Shown here: in pieces, positions 34,192 to 43,114 of the stretch | Numbering within the stretch: position 1 is the first letter of the stretch | Layout: every line of letters starts with the position of its first letter | Assembly: GCF_003056335.1 (NCBI RefSeq) | Contig: NZ_PYWA01000006.1 | Span: forward strand, 248,001-312,000 | Direction of reading: 5' to 3' | From: Paracoccus indicus | Lineage (GTDB): Bacteria; Pseudomonadota; Alphaproteobacteria; Rhodobacterales; Rhodobacteraceae | DNA length: 64,000 nt | Notes under the pieces: generated by a model | The model's input: the letters and a program-made list of their open reading frames with translations, nothing else | What the model was told of the DNA's origin: nothing | Database searches by the model: none | Translations under genes and position numbers: made by a program

Positions 34192-34926
34192 ATGACACTC
34201 GAAGGCAAAGTGATCGCCATCACCGGCGCAAGCAGCGGCATCGGGCGTGCCACGGCGACGCTGCTGGCGGCTCGGGGCGCCGCCGTGGTGCTTGGCGCTC
34301 GCCGCGAACAGATCCTTGAACAGCTTGTCGCCGAGATCACCGTCGAGGGCGGCAAGGCGGCTCACAAGGTGACGGACGTGCGCCGCCGCGCCGACCTCGA
34401 AGCGCTGGTGGAAACCGCCGTCCAGCGGTTCGGCAGGCTCGATGCCATCGTCAACAATGCCGGCATCGGCCCGATCTCGCGCTTCGACGCGCTGCGGGTC
34501 GAGGAGTGGGACGCGATGATCGATGTAAATCTGCGCGGCACGCTCTACGGTATTGCGGCTGCCCTTCCGGTCTTCACCCGGCAGGACTGCGGGCATGTCA
34601 TCAACGTCGTGTCCACGGCCGGACTGAAGATCCTGCCGACGATGGGCGTCTATGCCGCGACCAAGAATGCCGTGCGAACGGCGACTGAGGCGCTCAGGCA
34701 GGAAGCGGGGCCGAGCCTGCGGGTGACCGAGGTTTCTCCGGGCATGGTTTCGACGAACTTCACGCTGACCATAACGGACCCCTCGGTCAAGAAGATGATC
34801 GACGGCCGGATGGGCGATATCGGAATGGCCCCGGAGGCGATCGCCCGGGCCATCCTCTACGCGCTCGAACAACCGGCTGATGTCGAGGTTGGGAGTATCG
34901 TGGTGCGGCCAACAGCACAGGGCTGA
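34192..34926 (+). CDS. Short-chain dehydrogenase/reductase (classical SDR)
   Basis: A 244-residue Rossmann oxidoreductase. The cofactor motif TGASSGIG (11-18), the structural NNAG and the catalytic Ser and Y-x-x-x-K (VVSTAGLKILPTMGVYAATK) are complete. It reduces or oxidises a carbonyl/alcohol with NAD(P); an Arg-rich GARREQ after β2 favours NADPH. The substrate is unknown. GAAGGA lies about ten bases upstream of ATG 34192. Divergent AraC regulator upstream. Confidence 0.88.
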   Translation: MTLEGKVIAITGASSGIGRATATLLAARGAAVVLGARREQILEQLVAEITVEGGKAAHKVTDVRRRADLEALVETAVQRFGRLDAIVNNAGIGPISRFDALRVEEWDAMIDVNLRGTLYGIAAALPVFTRQDCGHVINVVSTAGLKILPTMGVYAATKNAVRTATEALRQEAGPSLRVTEVSPGMVSTNFTLTITDPSVKKMIDGRMGDIGMAPEAIARAILYALEQPADVEVGSIVVRPTAQG

Positions 34927-34940
34927 CGGAAGTGGTAAAC

Positions 34941-34968
34941 GGCTAGTTTGTCCCGCATAGCAGACGGT
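34941..34968. repeat. Dispersed non-coding repeat, type 3 copy b
   Basis: Second copy of the 28-bp repeat at 32940-32967, 14 bp after the SDR stop and about 30 bp before the IS1182-type left end. Confidence 0.6.
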
Positions 34969-34999
34969 CCAGGATAACTGGCGACCGTCCGTTCCGTCC

Positions 35000-36513
35000 G
35001 GATAACGTTGAAAAACACGCTCCGTATGATCGCTCGTCGCTCTGGCAAACAAAAGCGCTGCGCCTCTTCAGGCGATCTTTGGCGTCATCGGGATCAGTTT
35101 GGCGAGTTTCCGTAGGTTCTGGACGGTCGCGGCCAGATGGAATTCGTCCTTTGCGCCGTTTGGTCCGCGTAGTCGCAGACGGTCGAGGCGTATGATCCGC
35201 TTCTGGTGGGCAAAAAGCATCTCGACCTTCTTCCTGGCATAGCTTGATGCGACATAGGCATCGGTCTTTGCCAGCTGGCGGGCATGCTCTCGCGCGTCCT
35301 CGTGCGGATGGCGAGCGATCTCGCGGACGGCGGCGCCCGGGGTGCATCGCGGCTTCAGGGGGCATACGGAACAGTCATGCTTGCTGGCATAGTAGCGGGT
35401 CGTGTCGTCCTTGCAGACGCCGGATTGCGGCTTGCGCATCTCGCGCCAGTATTTCTTCAGCTTCTTGCCGTCGGGGCAGGTGTATTCATTGGCCGCGTGG
35501 TCAAAAGCAAAGGCTGTGGCCGGGAATGCACCATCACCGCGTTCGGTCTTGTCGAAGGCGAGAATATGCGGCTCGATCTCCTGCTCGTCGACCAGCCAGC
35601 CCAGCATGTCGCCTGCTCCATATGCAGTATCGGCGACAAGCGTGTCGGGATGCGGTCCAAATGTCTCCTTGGTGCGCACGATCATCTCACGAACACACGC
35701 CACCTCCGCCTGGCGGATGGGTGCTGTTGCCTCCACATCCACGATGATCGCGTGCTCCAGGTCGACGAGATAGTTGGTGCTGTAGGCAAAGAAAGGCCTG
35801 TCGCCGTTTGCAGCTGTGAAGCGGGCAGCGGGATCGGTCGGCGAAAGCGTTTTAGGCTGCACTGACGTAGAGACGCCGAATGCCATGTCATCAAGAGTGT
35901 CCAGATACTCTTGTGTGGCTCGGGTGACAGTGTCGCCCGCGGACCAATCTTCGGCCCGGACCTTGCTGTCGCGGCTGGCGTCGGCCTTGATCAGAGAAGC
36001 GTCCGCCCCGAACTGCCTGCCGCCAACGAAGCCTTCGGTGATGCAGCGCGTCAGCACGGCCTCGAACACCTGCCGCAGCAGATCGCAGTCTCGAAACCGG
36101 CCGTGGCGGCTCTTCGAGAAGGTGGAATGATCAGGCACTGCATCGGTCAGATCGAGACGACAGAACCAACGATAGGCCAGGTTCAGTCCCACCTTTTCGC
36201 ACAGCCGCCGCTCGGAGCGGATGCCGTAGCAATAGCCGACCAGAAGCATGCGGATCATCAGTTCGGGATCAACCGACGGTCTGCCCGTCGACGAGTATGT
36301 CGGCGCTAGCAGTGAACGCACGCAAGAGAGATCGACAAACCGGTCCATGGCCCGCAGGTGATGATCAGAGGGCACCATGGTCTCCAACAAGAACTCTTAG
36401 AACAGCTGTCCTTGTGAAACTGGCCGAGGTCCCATCATGGCCGTCACCTCCCTGGCTAAGAGAAGTGAATCAGCGTCAGAGCTATCAGGCAACGGTGTTT
36501 TTCAACAGAATCC
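35000..36513 (-). mobile_element. IS1182-type insertion sequence, apparently intact
   Basis: About 1.5 kb bounded by terminal inverted repeats that share GTTGAAAAACAC (35007-35018) and its complement (36495-36506), with further matching positions out to GGAT at both ends. One full-length transposase lies inside. I do not see a clear short target duplication, so the outer ends are approximate. Confidence 0.75.
35068..36390 (-). CDS. IS1182-family transposase
   Basis: A 440-residue DDE transposase. The N-terminal domain (STGRPSVDPELMIRMLLVGYCYGIRSER) and catalytic parts (GADASLIKAD, VADTAYGAGDMLGWL, and a C-terminal YARKKVEMLFAHQKRI with a Glu) are all present without breaks. A Cys cluster (CPDGKKLKKY, CSVCPLKPRC) is typical of the IS1182 group. 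It fills most of the element and seems functional. Confidence 0.88.
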   Translation of the reverse strand: MLETMVPSDHHLRAMDRFVDLSCVRSLLAPTYSSTGRPSVDPELMIRMLLVGYCYGIRSERRLCEKVGLNLAYRWFCRLDLTDAVPDHSTFSKSRHGRFRDCDLLRQVFEAVLTRCITEGFVGGRQFGADASLIKADASRDSKVRAEDWSAGDTVTRATQEYLDTLDDMAFGVSTSVQPKTLSPTDPAARFTAANGDRPFFAYSTNYLVDLEHAIIVDVEATAPIRQAEVACVREMIVRTKETFGPHPDTLVADTAYGAGDMLGWLVDEQEIEPHILAFDKTERGDGAFPATAFAFDHAANEYTCPDGKKLKKYWREMRKPQSGVCKDDTTRYYASKHDCSVCPLKPRCTPGAAVREIARHPHEDAREHARQLAKTDAYVASSYARKKVEMLFAHQKRIIRLDRLRLRGPNGAKDEFHLAATVQNLRKLAKLIPMTPKIA

Positions 36514-36571
36514 GGGACGGAGCGGACGTTCGACAGCTTGCTGTGTTCTGTTCCATCGGTAGGGTGGAAGG

Positions 36572-37119
36572 ATGAGCCCACCTTATCGCCTGCCAGAAGA
36601 GTTCGAGACAGCCCGCTACTTCCTCCGGCGCGTGAAGGTGGATGACGCCCAAGCTATTTTTTTGACAGCTACGCCACCGACGCGGAGATTACACGCTTTC
36701 TTGGATGGAAGCCTCATCGAAGCCTCGCGGACACGTCCGCATTTCTGGAAATTGCGGCAGCCGAATGGGACTTGGGGAGCGGCTTTCCCATTGTCGCACG
36801 TGACCGCGAAAGCGGAAAATTCCTTGGTATGTTTCACCCTAAACTGGTTGGCCATAAGGTGAACTACGGCTACGTTTTGCGGAGATCGGCATGGGGGAAG
36901 GGGTGCGCAACAGAGGTGATGCGCTGGCTCGTGGAACAGGCGCTCGCTCACCCCATGATTTGCAGAACAGAAGCTTTCTGTGACGTGGATCATCCGGCAT
37001 CGGCCCGAGTGATGGAGAAAGCAGGTATGGAGCGCGAGGGTATCCTGCGGCGCTACTTCCGCCACCCAAACATTTCCGAAGCGCCCCGCGATTGCGTCAT
37101 CTACTCCAAGGTCCGATAA
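36572..37119 (+). pseudogene. RimJ/RimL-type GNAT acetyltransferase, frameshifted at a T7 run
   Basis: The gene begins MSPPYRLPEEFETARYFLRRVKVDDAQAIF and would continue in another frame as DSYATDAEITRFLGWKPHRS and GSGFPIVARDRESGKFLGMF, ending at 37119. The break is at a run of seven Ts (36658-36664 region). Adding one T or removing two restores a full-length protein of about 182 residues with the acetyl-CoA motif SAWGKGCATEV. It is therefore either a recent pseudogene, a phase-variable gene, or a homopolymer sequencing error. Confidence 0.8.
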
Positions 37120-37684
37120 GGGCTCTTCGCGTCGATGCTGCCTAGCAGTCGAGAGGCTGCTTTTCAGAAATGTGGTGATCGCGGGCACCGCGATCGCTGA
37201 TCCAGCAGACAGCCCCGCCTCCGCTTCGCTCTGGCACGGCCGACAATCCTTCGTTTCATTTTTCCGCCTGCCATCCGGCCGCGATCCGAACACGGGCTCT
37301 GGTGCCGCTGCGCGTCAGCCTCCACGGAGAAATCCGGTTCCTCCCACGCGCGGGACACGCGGGTCCCTCCCAATTTCACCGCTCCCGCCCCGTGTGTCAG
37401 ATCGCCGTCCGGCCACAGGTCGGGCTGCACCCACCCTGCTTTGCCCTTCGGATGATATGAGGTCATCCAAAGTGAAAATCAGCGATGGCTTCGCCACTGG
37501 CGGAAGAAAAAGGAGCGCCGCGACATGTCGGACCAGTTCGGAACACGGGCCAGAGATTGGGCTGCGGCCCATCAGAGGCAGACCTTTGTGACAAGAAAGG
37601 CGGGCCCGCCTTCGCATGGGGAACAGGCACCACTGATTTTACGCAATTTTTTCCACCGCTGAAGGCAGGACTATCTGCCCCCTT
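37120..37684. other. Gene-free stretch next to IS110 fragment
   Basis: About 560 bp. A minus-strand frame at 37464-37164 starts with a protein-like stretch (PKGKAGWVQPDLWPDGDLT) but degenerates and matches nothing I recognise. No RNA gene seen. Confidence 0.35.
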
Positions 37685-38245
37685 CCACCGGGCTTGCGTG
37701 TCACGCAACTGGCCGGCCAACATGTCAAGCGCCGGGATCGCCGCAGCGGGCACATCGCAGGCCGCCTTGAGTGGCCGATCAACATTATGAATACCCTTTG
37801 CGACGACAACCCCGAACTCGCTCAGGTGCGCGCGAATGGCGTTCACGATCTGCGTCCTTTGCCGGATCAGGAAGTCCCGCGCCTTGTGATCGAGCAGCGC
37901 CGCCTGACGGTCCGCTGACTTCACTGGCACGAAGCGCATCGTCGGACGAGTGACAGCCTCGTAGATCGCCTCCTCGTCAACCGCATCGGTCTTCCCGCGC
38001 TTCACGTAGGGTTTGGACATAGGCGGGCGGCATCAGCCGCACTTCGGCCCGATCGACGTCAGCTCCCGCACCCAGTAATGGGCGCCCGCACAGGCTTCCA
38101 TGACGACGAGGCAGGGCTCCAACCGTGAGAAGAACGCCAGAACCTGCAACCGTCGCCGAAAGACAATCGCGCCCTCCGCGTCCAGTCCGTGAATTTGAAA
38201 GACGTTCTTGGCCAAATCAGGGCCAACGGTGACAGGCTTGTCCAT
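37685..38245 (-). pseudogene. IS110-family transposase, N-terminal remnant with frameshifts
   Basis: The DEDD domain is recognisable: VGPDLAKNVFQIHG, LVVMEACAGAHYWVREL, then after two single-base indels near 38048 and 38025, YVKRGKTDAVDEEAIYEAV. All four acidic residues remain. Similarity ends near 37685 after LDMLAGQLRDTQAR, where unrelated sequence begins. The missing C-terminal half may be the IS110 remnant at 27.2-27.5 kb on the same strand. Confidence 0.75.
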
Positions 38246-38332
38246 GAATGGCTTCACTAGGTGAATGTTTCACAGACCCACTTTGGTGCAACACGATGCC
38301 GCTGGTGGGGCCATTCCCACCATCAGTGGCGT

Positions 38333-38650
38333 TCACACGCTCACCATTTCGCGATCCAGCGTCAGGTCGGCGATGATGTTTTTCAGGTGACTGTTCTCGT
38401 CCTCAAGCGCCTTCAGCCGACGTAGTTCGTTGGGCAGCAGCCCGCCATACCGCTACTTTCAGTTGAAACAGGTCGCTTAGCTGATCCCCGCTTTGCGGCA
38501 GATTTCGGCCACCGGCGTGCCCTCATCGCCTTGCTCTAGGATGAACGCCTTTTGCGCTTCCGTAAACTTCGATGCCTTCATCGTTCTTAGCTCCCCTCTC
38601 AACCAGGGAAGATTAGCCGAAACCTCCAGTTTCAGACGGTCCAGTTCTCA
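38333..38650 (-). pseudogene. IS3-family left end with orfA, three stop codons
   Basis: Reading left from 38581: MKASKFTEAQKAFILEQGDE, TPVAEICRKAGIS, then three stops in frame around 38470-38430, then YGGLLPNELRRLKALEDENS, LKNIIADLTLDREMVSV and a stop at 38333. This is an IS3-type OrfA (helix-turn-helix plus leucine-zipper-like segment). TGAGAACTGGACC read inward from 38650 is the element's left end; the same end sequence recurs at 45777. The orfB part has been lost to the IS110 remnant. Confidence 0.75.
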
Positions 38651-38777
38651 AAAGGCATAGCACCCAATCTTTGACAACAATCACAATTTCCCTACTGTAA
38701 TTTGAGCAGCGATAGCCTTCTCGATAATGGCATACATTCGTGGTTGAAGCCAAAAACCAGGCTTGTCGGGCAATGAG

Positions 38778-40076
38778 TTACATCATGTTGGGCAGCCACA
38801 GGGTGAGTTGTGGCAAGACGATGATGATTAGCAAGCAGATCAACATCGCGAACCAGAACGGCATGACGCCCCGGAAGATGTCGGAAAGCGGGACCGCGCG
38901 GGCGACGGATTTCACGATGAAGACGTTGATGCCGACCGGGGGCGAAATCAGCCCCATTTCCAGTGTCAGGACAACCAGCACTCCGAACCAGATCGGATCG
39001 ATCCCTAGCTGCAGCACCACCGGCATAAAAATCGGCAAAGTCAGGACCAACATTGCCAAGCCTTCGAGGAAGCAGCCCAGCACAAGATAGATCCCCAAGA
39101 TGATCAGAAGCGTGCCATAGACGCCGAGGTCCAGCGTAACCAGAATGTCGCTGACATGGGCTGGCAGATGGCTCAGGGCAATAAAGGGATTGATCAGATG
39201 CGCTGCGATCAGGATCAGCATGACCGAGGCGGTCGTCACGATGCTGCTACGGGCCGCCTGCCAGAAGGTGGCCAGTGTCAGGCTGCGGCCAATAGCACCG
39301 ATGACGATGACCAGAGCCGCACCGATGCCCGCGGCTTCGGTTGGTGAAAAGATCCCGCCATAGATGCCGCCGATGGTAACCAGCACCACCGTCAGAATTG
39401 GAACGGCGCCAACGAAAGCGCGGCCTTTCTCGGCCATTGAGGTCGCCGGGCCACGTGGCCCCATTTCGGGCCAGATCCAGCAAAGAACCATGATCGTCAA
39501 AATGAACAGTGTCAGCAGGAGGATGCCGGGCAGCACCCCTGCCATGAAAAGCCGGCCGATGCTCTGTTGGGTCAGAATCGCATAGATGACAAAGCCCGTC
39601 GAAGGAGGGATGAGGATACCAAGCGTACCACCCGCCGCCACGACCCCGGTGGACAAGCGCGGACTGTAGTTGAAGCGATCCATCTCGGCCAGCGCAACGC
39701 GGCCCATTGTCAGCGCTGATGCCACGGACGATCCCGACAGCGCCGCGAAACCGCCGCAACCGATCACCGTGGCCGAGGCAAGTCCACCGCGGATCTGGCC
39801 GATCATCGCATAGGCCGCGTCATACAGTTTGCGGCTCATGCCGGTTGCGCTGGCGACGTTGCCCATCAGGATGAACAGCGGCACGACGATCAGTTCGGCA
39901 TTGGAGGCCAGCGCGAAGGTTTCCGACGAAAGCAGGCCCATTGCAGCGCTAAAGCCGTTCAGCAGCCAGATGCCGCAAAAGCCGATCGCGAACATGGCGA
40001 AAGCGACCGGCACTCGGATCAACAGCAGCGCAAGCAGCAGCCCAAGGCCGACCGTACCGACGAGGACGGGATTCAT
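38778..40076 (-). CDS. dctM: TRAP transporter large permease (DctM-like)
   Basis: A 432-residue inner-membrane protein with about 12 helices, the ion-coupled channel subunit of a TRAP transporter. Family features include GNVASATGMSRKLYDAAYAM, the helical hairpin GGFAALSGSSVASALTMG and SPPVGINVFIVKSVA near the end. TRAP systems use sodium or proton gradients to import organic acids. It overlaps dctQ by four bases and is the last gene of the six-gene P450/TRAP operon. Confidence 0.9.
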   Translation of the reverse strand: MNPVLVGTVGLGLLLALLLIRVPVAFAMFAIGFCGIWLLNGFSAAMGLLSSETFALASNAELIVVPLFILMGNVASATGMSRKLYDAAYAMIGQIRGGLASATVIGCGGFAALSGSSVASALTMGRVALAEMDRFNYSPRLSTGVVAAGGTLGILIPPSTGFVIYAILTQQSIGRLFMAGVLPGILLLTLFILTIMVLCWIWPEMGPRGPATSMAEKGRAFVGAVPILTVVLVTIGGIYGGIFSPTEAAGIGAALVIVIGAIGRSLTLATFWQAARSSIVTTASVMLILIAAHLINPFIALSHLPAHVSDILVTLDLGVYGTLLIILGIYLVLGCFLEGLAMLVLTLPIFMPVVLQLGIDPIWFGVLVVLTLEMGLISPPVGINVFIVKSVARAVPLSDIFRGVMPFWFAMLICLLIIIVLPQLTLWLPNMM

Positions 40077-40597
40077 ACGTAATGCTCCGACTCGAGGTTC
40101 TTTTCAGGTGACTTGCGTGGGGCCCCCGAAAGCAACAGTGCCGCACGCATCAATAGCGTCAGAACCGTCACACCCGAGAAGACAACCAGTGCATACTGAA
40201 ACCAGGCCAGCGGCAGGCGCAGCAGGTTTGTCGAAAGGTTCAGCATCTGGCTAAGCTGCGCACTGTTCCAGACTGCCCAAGCGATCAGCGCGAAGATGAC
40301 AGCCCCCAGCAAGGCCGATCCGATGTCGATGGCACGGTTCAGTCCTTCGGGAAACGCGCCTTCGAAGATATCCACGACGATATGTCCATCCATTCTGTCG
40401 CACAGTGCCATGCCACCGAAGATGATCAGCACCATGGTCATCGTGACCATATCCTGTGCGCCATAGAGCGGCCTGCCGAAATTGCGCCCGATCACGTCCA
40501 CCAGGATCACGCCGACGACGACTAGAAGTCCCGCCGTGCCAATGAAGGTGGACAGGCTTATAAGCCTGTCCGTCCAGCGTTGCAGGCCTTTCATCAT
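40073..40597 (-). CDS. dctQ: TRAP transporter small permease (DctQ-like)
   Basis: A 174-residue protein with four predicted helices. The family pattern is visible in VDVIGRNFGRPLYGAQDMV and DRMDGHIVVDIF. It forms the membrane complex with the DctM-like subunit. Start and stop overlap the neighbouring genes by four bases each, so all three TRAP subunits are translationally coupled. Confidence 0.88.
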   Translation of the reverse strand: MMKGLQRWTDRLISLSTFIGTAGLLVVVGVILVDVIGRNFGRPLYGAQDMVTMTMVLIIFGGMALCDRMDGHIVVDIFEGAFPEGLNRAIDIGSALLGAVIFALIAWAVWNSAQLSQMLNLSTNLLRLPLAWFQYALVVFSGVTVLTLLMRAALLLSGAPRKSPEKNLESEHYV

Positions 40598-41574
40598 TGC
40601 CCGCGCATTGCGGCCAGCGCCGCCTCGCCGCCGACATCCGCGATATAGGCGTCGGTGACCGGAGAGAGGGCCGCGTCGAAGGCCGCGATCTCATCCTTGG
40701 TCAGGTCGATGACGGTGGTGCTGTCGGACGCGCGGGCGGCCTCGATCCCGGCATCGGCGGTCGCCTTCCACGCCTCTTCGGCGCGGGCCGACAGCTCGGC
40801 GCGCATGTCGGTGTCCAGCGCAGCCTTCGCCTCGTCGGGCAGGGCGTCATAGGCCGACTTGTTCATCACAGTGAAGAAGCTGAGCCTGCCGAGGTTCGCG
40901 CCAAGCGACATGGTCCCCACGACCTCGTCCAGCTTGAAGTCCGACATGACCGAGGCGCCGCTGACCAGCCCGTCGATCAGTCCCGTCTGCAGCCCGTTGT
41001 ATACCTGCGTCACTGGAAGCTGCACCGGGGTCGCGCCAAGCGCCTCGATCGCGTCGGCGGCTGCGGCACCCGAGACGCGGATCTTCAGGCCGCGCAGATC
41101 TTCGGGGGTGCGGATCTCGCGGTCGCGCATCATCAGGATATTCGGCTCGGAGCCCCAAAGCGCGATCACCTCGGTCATCGGGAACTCGGCCGCCAGCTCG
41201 GCGTCGAAGGCGCGCCACATAGCCTCGTGCGCAGGGGCGTCAAGTTCCAGCGCGCCGGGCAACTCAGTGATCATGGTCTTGGGAAACTGCGATGAGGTAT
41301 AGCCGGGCAGGCCCCAGCCCATCTCGGCCGTGCCCTGCACCACGCGGACATATTGATCGGCCGGCCCGGCGCCCAATTCGCCACCATGGAAGGCGCGCAG
41401 AGTGACGGAGCCTCCGGTCTTGTCATTCAGCGCCTTCGCCAGTCGCTCGATCTGCGAGGCATTGATGGTGTGCATCGGCGCAGCCCAGTTGGCATATCGC
41501 AGCTCCTGCGCGTGGGCCGCTACGGTCAGCGCCAGCGCGGCAGCCGAGGAAAGGATCAGGGTCTTCAGGGTCAT
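40594..41574 (-). CDS. dctP: TRAP transporter substrate-binding protein (DctP-like)
   Basis: A 326-residue periplasmic binding protein with a signal peptide (hydrophobic 5-20, AHA cleavage near 22). The fold's hallmark Arg that clamps a carboxylate is likely in DLRGLKIRVSGAAAADA, followed by VYNGLQTGLIDGLVSG. The ligand is probably an organic acid. Its fusion in one operon with a P450 system suggests the imported acid is the P450 substrate or a precursor. It follows the reductase gene by 24 bp. Confidence 0.88.
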   Translation of the reverse strand: MTLKTLILSSAAALALTVAAHAQELRYANWAAPMHTINASQIERLAKALNDKTGGSVTLRAFHGGELGAGPADQYVRVVQGTAEMGWGLPGYTSSQFPKTMITELPGALELDAPAHEAMWRAFDAELAAEFPMTEVIALWGSEPNILMMRDREIRTPEDLRGLKIRVSGAAAADAIEALGATPVQLPVTQVYNGLQTGLIDGLVSGASVMSDFKLDEVVGTMSLGANLGRLSFFTVMNKSAYDALPDEAKAALDTDMRAELSARAEEAWKATADAGIEAARASDSTTVIDLTKDEIAAFDAALSPVTDAYIADVGGEAALAAMRGQ

Positions 41575-41598
41575 GATGTCCTCCCAAACATCGTCATG

Positions 41599-42783
41599 TC
41601 ATATGCAGACTGCGGTCTTCAGCACCGCGGCCCGCATTGTCTCAAGCGTGACGGGCCCGCCGCCCGCAAGCAAGCGGCGTGCCCGCATATGCGCACCGGC
41701 GTTGTTCACGGTTTCCAGCGCTGCGACGCCTGCCGCATCCAGCCGCGCGACGATCCCGTCCTCGATCATCGTTTCGGTGGCCTCGGGTCCTGCCAGACCG
41801 GCGATCTGCAGCTTGCGGTCGGCCTGGTCGGACCAGAACCACGGCACGGCGGCATAGGCCGCGTCCGCGCCCTTGGCGATCTGCGCTGCGATGAGGCGGG
41901 CGTGGTCCGTCGCTGCCTGCACGCTTTCCAGCCGCACCTGACGCCCGCTGCGCGGATCGGGAAAACTGGCGCAATCGCCGAGCGCATAGATCGACGGATC
42001 CGAGCTGCGCAGCCGGTCATCAGTGCGGATGCCATTTTCGATGGCAAGGCCCGCGTCCTCGGCCAGTTCGGTATTCGGGCAGACGCCGGCCGCTAAAAGA
42101 ACCGTCGCGGCGGACACATGGTGGCCATCGGGCAGGGTAACGCCGATCGCGTCCACGGCGGCTGCCGGCTGGCCCAGATGCAACTCTGTCCCCCAGCCCT
42201 CGTGCAGCGCCTTGAAGTGGTCCGACATCAATGGCGAAACGACGCGCGACATCAGCCGGTCCTCAGCCTCGATGACCGCGACCTCGTGGCCCAGCTTGCG
42301 CGCAGCCGCCGCAAATTCGAGGCCGATGAACCCACCCCCGATCACCGCCACGCGGCGCGGGCTTGCCAGCACCTCGCGCAGGCGGCGGGCGTCGGCTAAT
42401 GTCCGCAGATCAAGAGCCCGGCCCAGCCCTTGGATCGACGGGCGCAGGTTGCGCGTGCCGGTCGCCAGGATCAGCTGATCATAGTCCAGCCGTGCCCCTC
42501 CGGGCAGCACCACCTGCCGCGCGGCGCGGTTGATCGCCTCGACACGGGTGCCGGGCAGATAGGTGATGTCCTTGGTCGAAAAGAAGCTTTCAGGTCGCAG
42601 GACCAAGGCATCCGCATTCCCTTCGGTCAGATAGGCCTTGGACAGCGGCGGGCGCTGATAGGGCAGGCCCGGCTCGGCGCCGATCAGGGTGACGGAACCG
42701 GCATAACCCTCCTGCCGCAGGCTGATCGCGGCCTGAAGACCGCCTTGCCCCGCCCCGACGATGATGACGCCCGGCTGGCTCAA
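41599..42783 (-). CDS. FAD-dependent ferredoxin reductase
   Basis: A 394-residue NAD(P)H:ferredoxin reductase of the putidaredoxin-reductase type. FAD site GAGQGGLQAA near residue 10, NAD site VAVIGGGFIGLEFAAA around 145, and the second FAD motif IYALGDCASF near 270 are complete; the C-terminal reductase domain closes the protein. TTG at 42783 is the best start: GAGGAA lies seven bases upstream and TTGA overlaps the ferredoxin stop. It passes electrons from NADH to the [2Fe-2S] ferredoxin and then to the P450 two genes upstream. Confidence 0.9.
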   Translation of the reverse strand: MSQPGVIIVGAGQGGLQAAISLRQEGYAGSVTLIGAEPGLPYQRPPLSKAYLTEGNADALVLRPESFFSTKDITYLPGTRVEAINRAARQVVLPGGARLDYDQLILATGTRNLRPSIQGLGRALDLRTLADARRLREVLASPRRVAVIGGGFIGLEFAAAARKLGHEVAVIEAEDRLMSRVVSPLMSDHFKALHEGWGTELHLGQPAAAVDAIGVTLPDGHHVSAATVLLAAGVCPNTELAEDAGLAIENGIRTDDRLRSSDPSIYALGDCASFPDPRSGRQVRLESVQAATDHARLIAAQIAKGADAAYAAVPWFWSDQADRKLQIAGLAGPEATETMIEDGIVARLDAAGVAALETVNNAGAHMRARRLLAGGGPVTLETMRAAVLKTAVCI

Positions 42784-43103
42784 AGCTGTTCCTCGGGCAA
42801 ATGAATGACGAGGCCGTCGAGTTCGGGGGTCAGCTTGATCTGGCAGGACAGGCGCGAGTGTTCCGTCACCTCGGAGGCGGCGCCTTCCAGCATGTCCTCC
42901 TCGCCATCCTCGCGCGGGCCGGTGCGGTCTGCCCAGGCCTCGTCGATATAGCAATGGCAGGTTGCGCACATCATCGCGCCGCCGCATTCGCCGACGATGC
43001 CGTCGACGTCATTCGCGACGGCGGCTTTCATGACCGACTGCCCCTCGAGCGCGTCGACCTCAGTCTGGCTGCCGTCCGGGTGGACGAAGATAAGCTGGAC
43101 CAT
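42780..43103 (-). CDS. [2Fe-2S] ferredoxin, putidaredoxin/adrenodoxin type
   Basis: A 107-residue ferredoxin. The cluster ligands are Cys40, Cys46, Cys49 and Cys87 (GECGGAMMCATC, RLSCQIKL), the exact spacing of P450-type ferredoxins. ATG 43103 has AAGGAG six bases upstream and gives the family's normal length. It sits between the P450 and its reductase, completing a class I P450 electron chain. Confidence 0.92.
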   Translation of the reverse strand: MVQLIFVHPDGSQTEVDALEGQSVMKAAVANDVDGIVGECGGAMMCATCHCYIDEAWADRTGPREDGEEDMLEGAASEVTEHSRLSCQIKLTPELDGLVIHLPEEQL

Positions 43104-43114
43104 GAGTTTCTCCT

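Noticed and set aside
37164..37466. Minus-strand 100-codon frame starting MTSYHPKGKAGW
   Set aside because: The first 45 residues look protein-like, but the rest is low-quality and I cannot link it to any family; possibly a fragment of a decayed gene.
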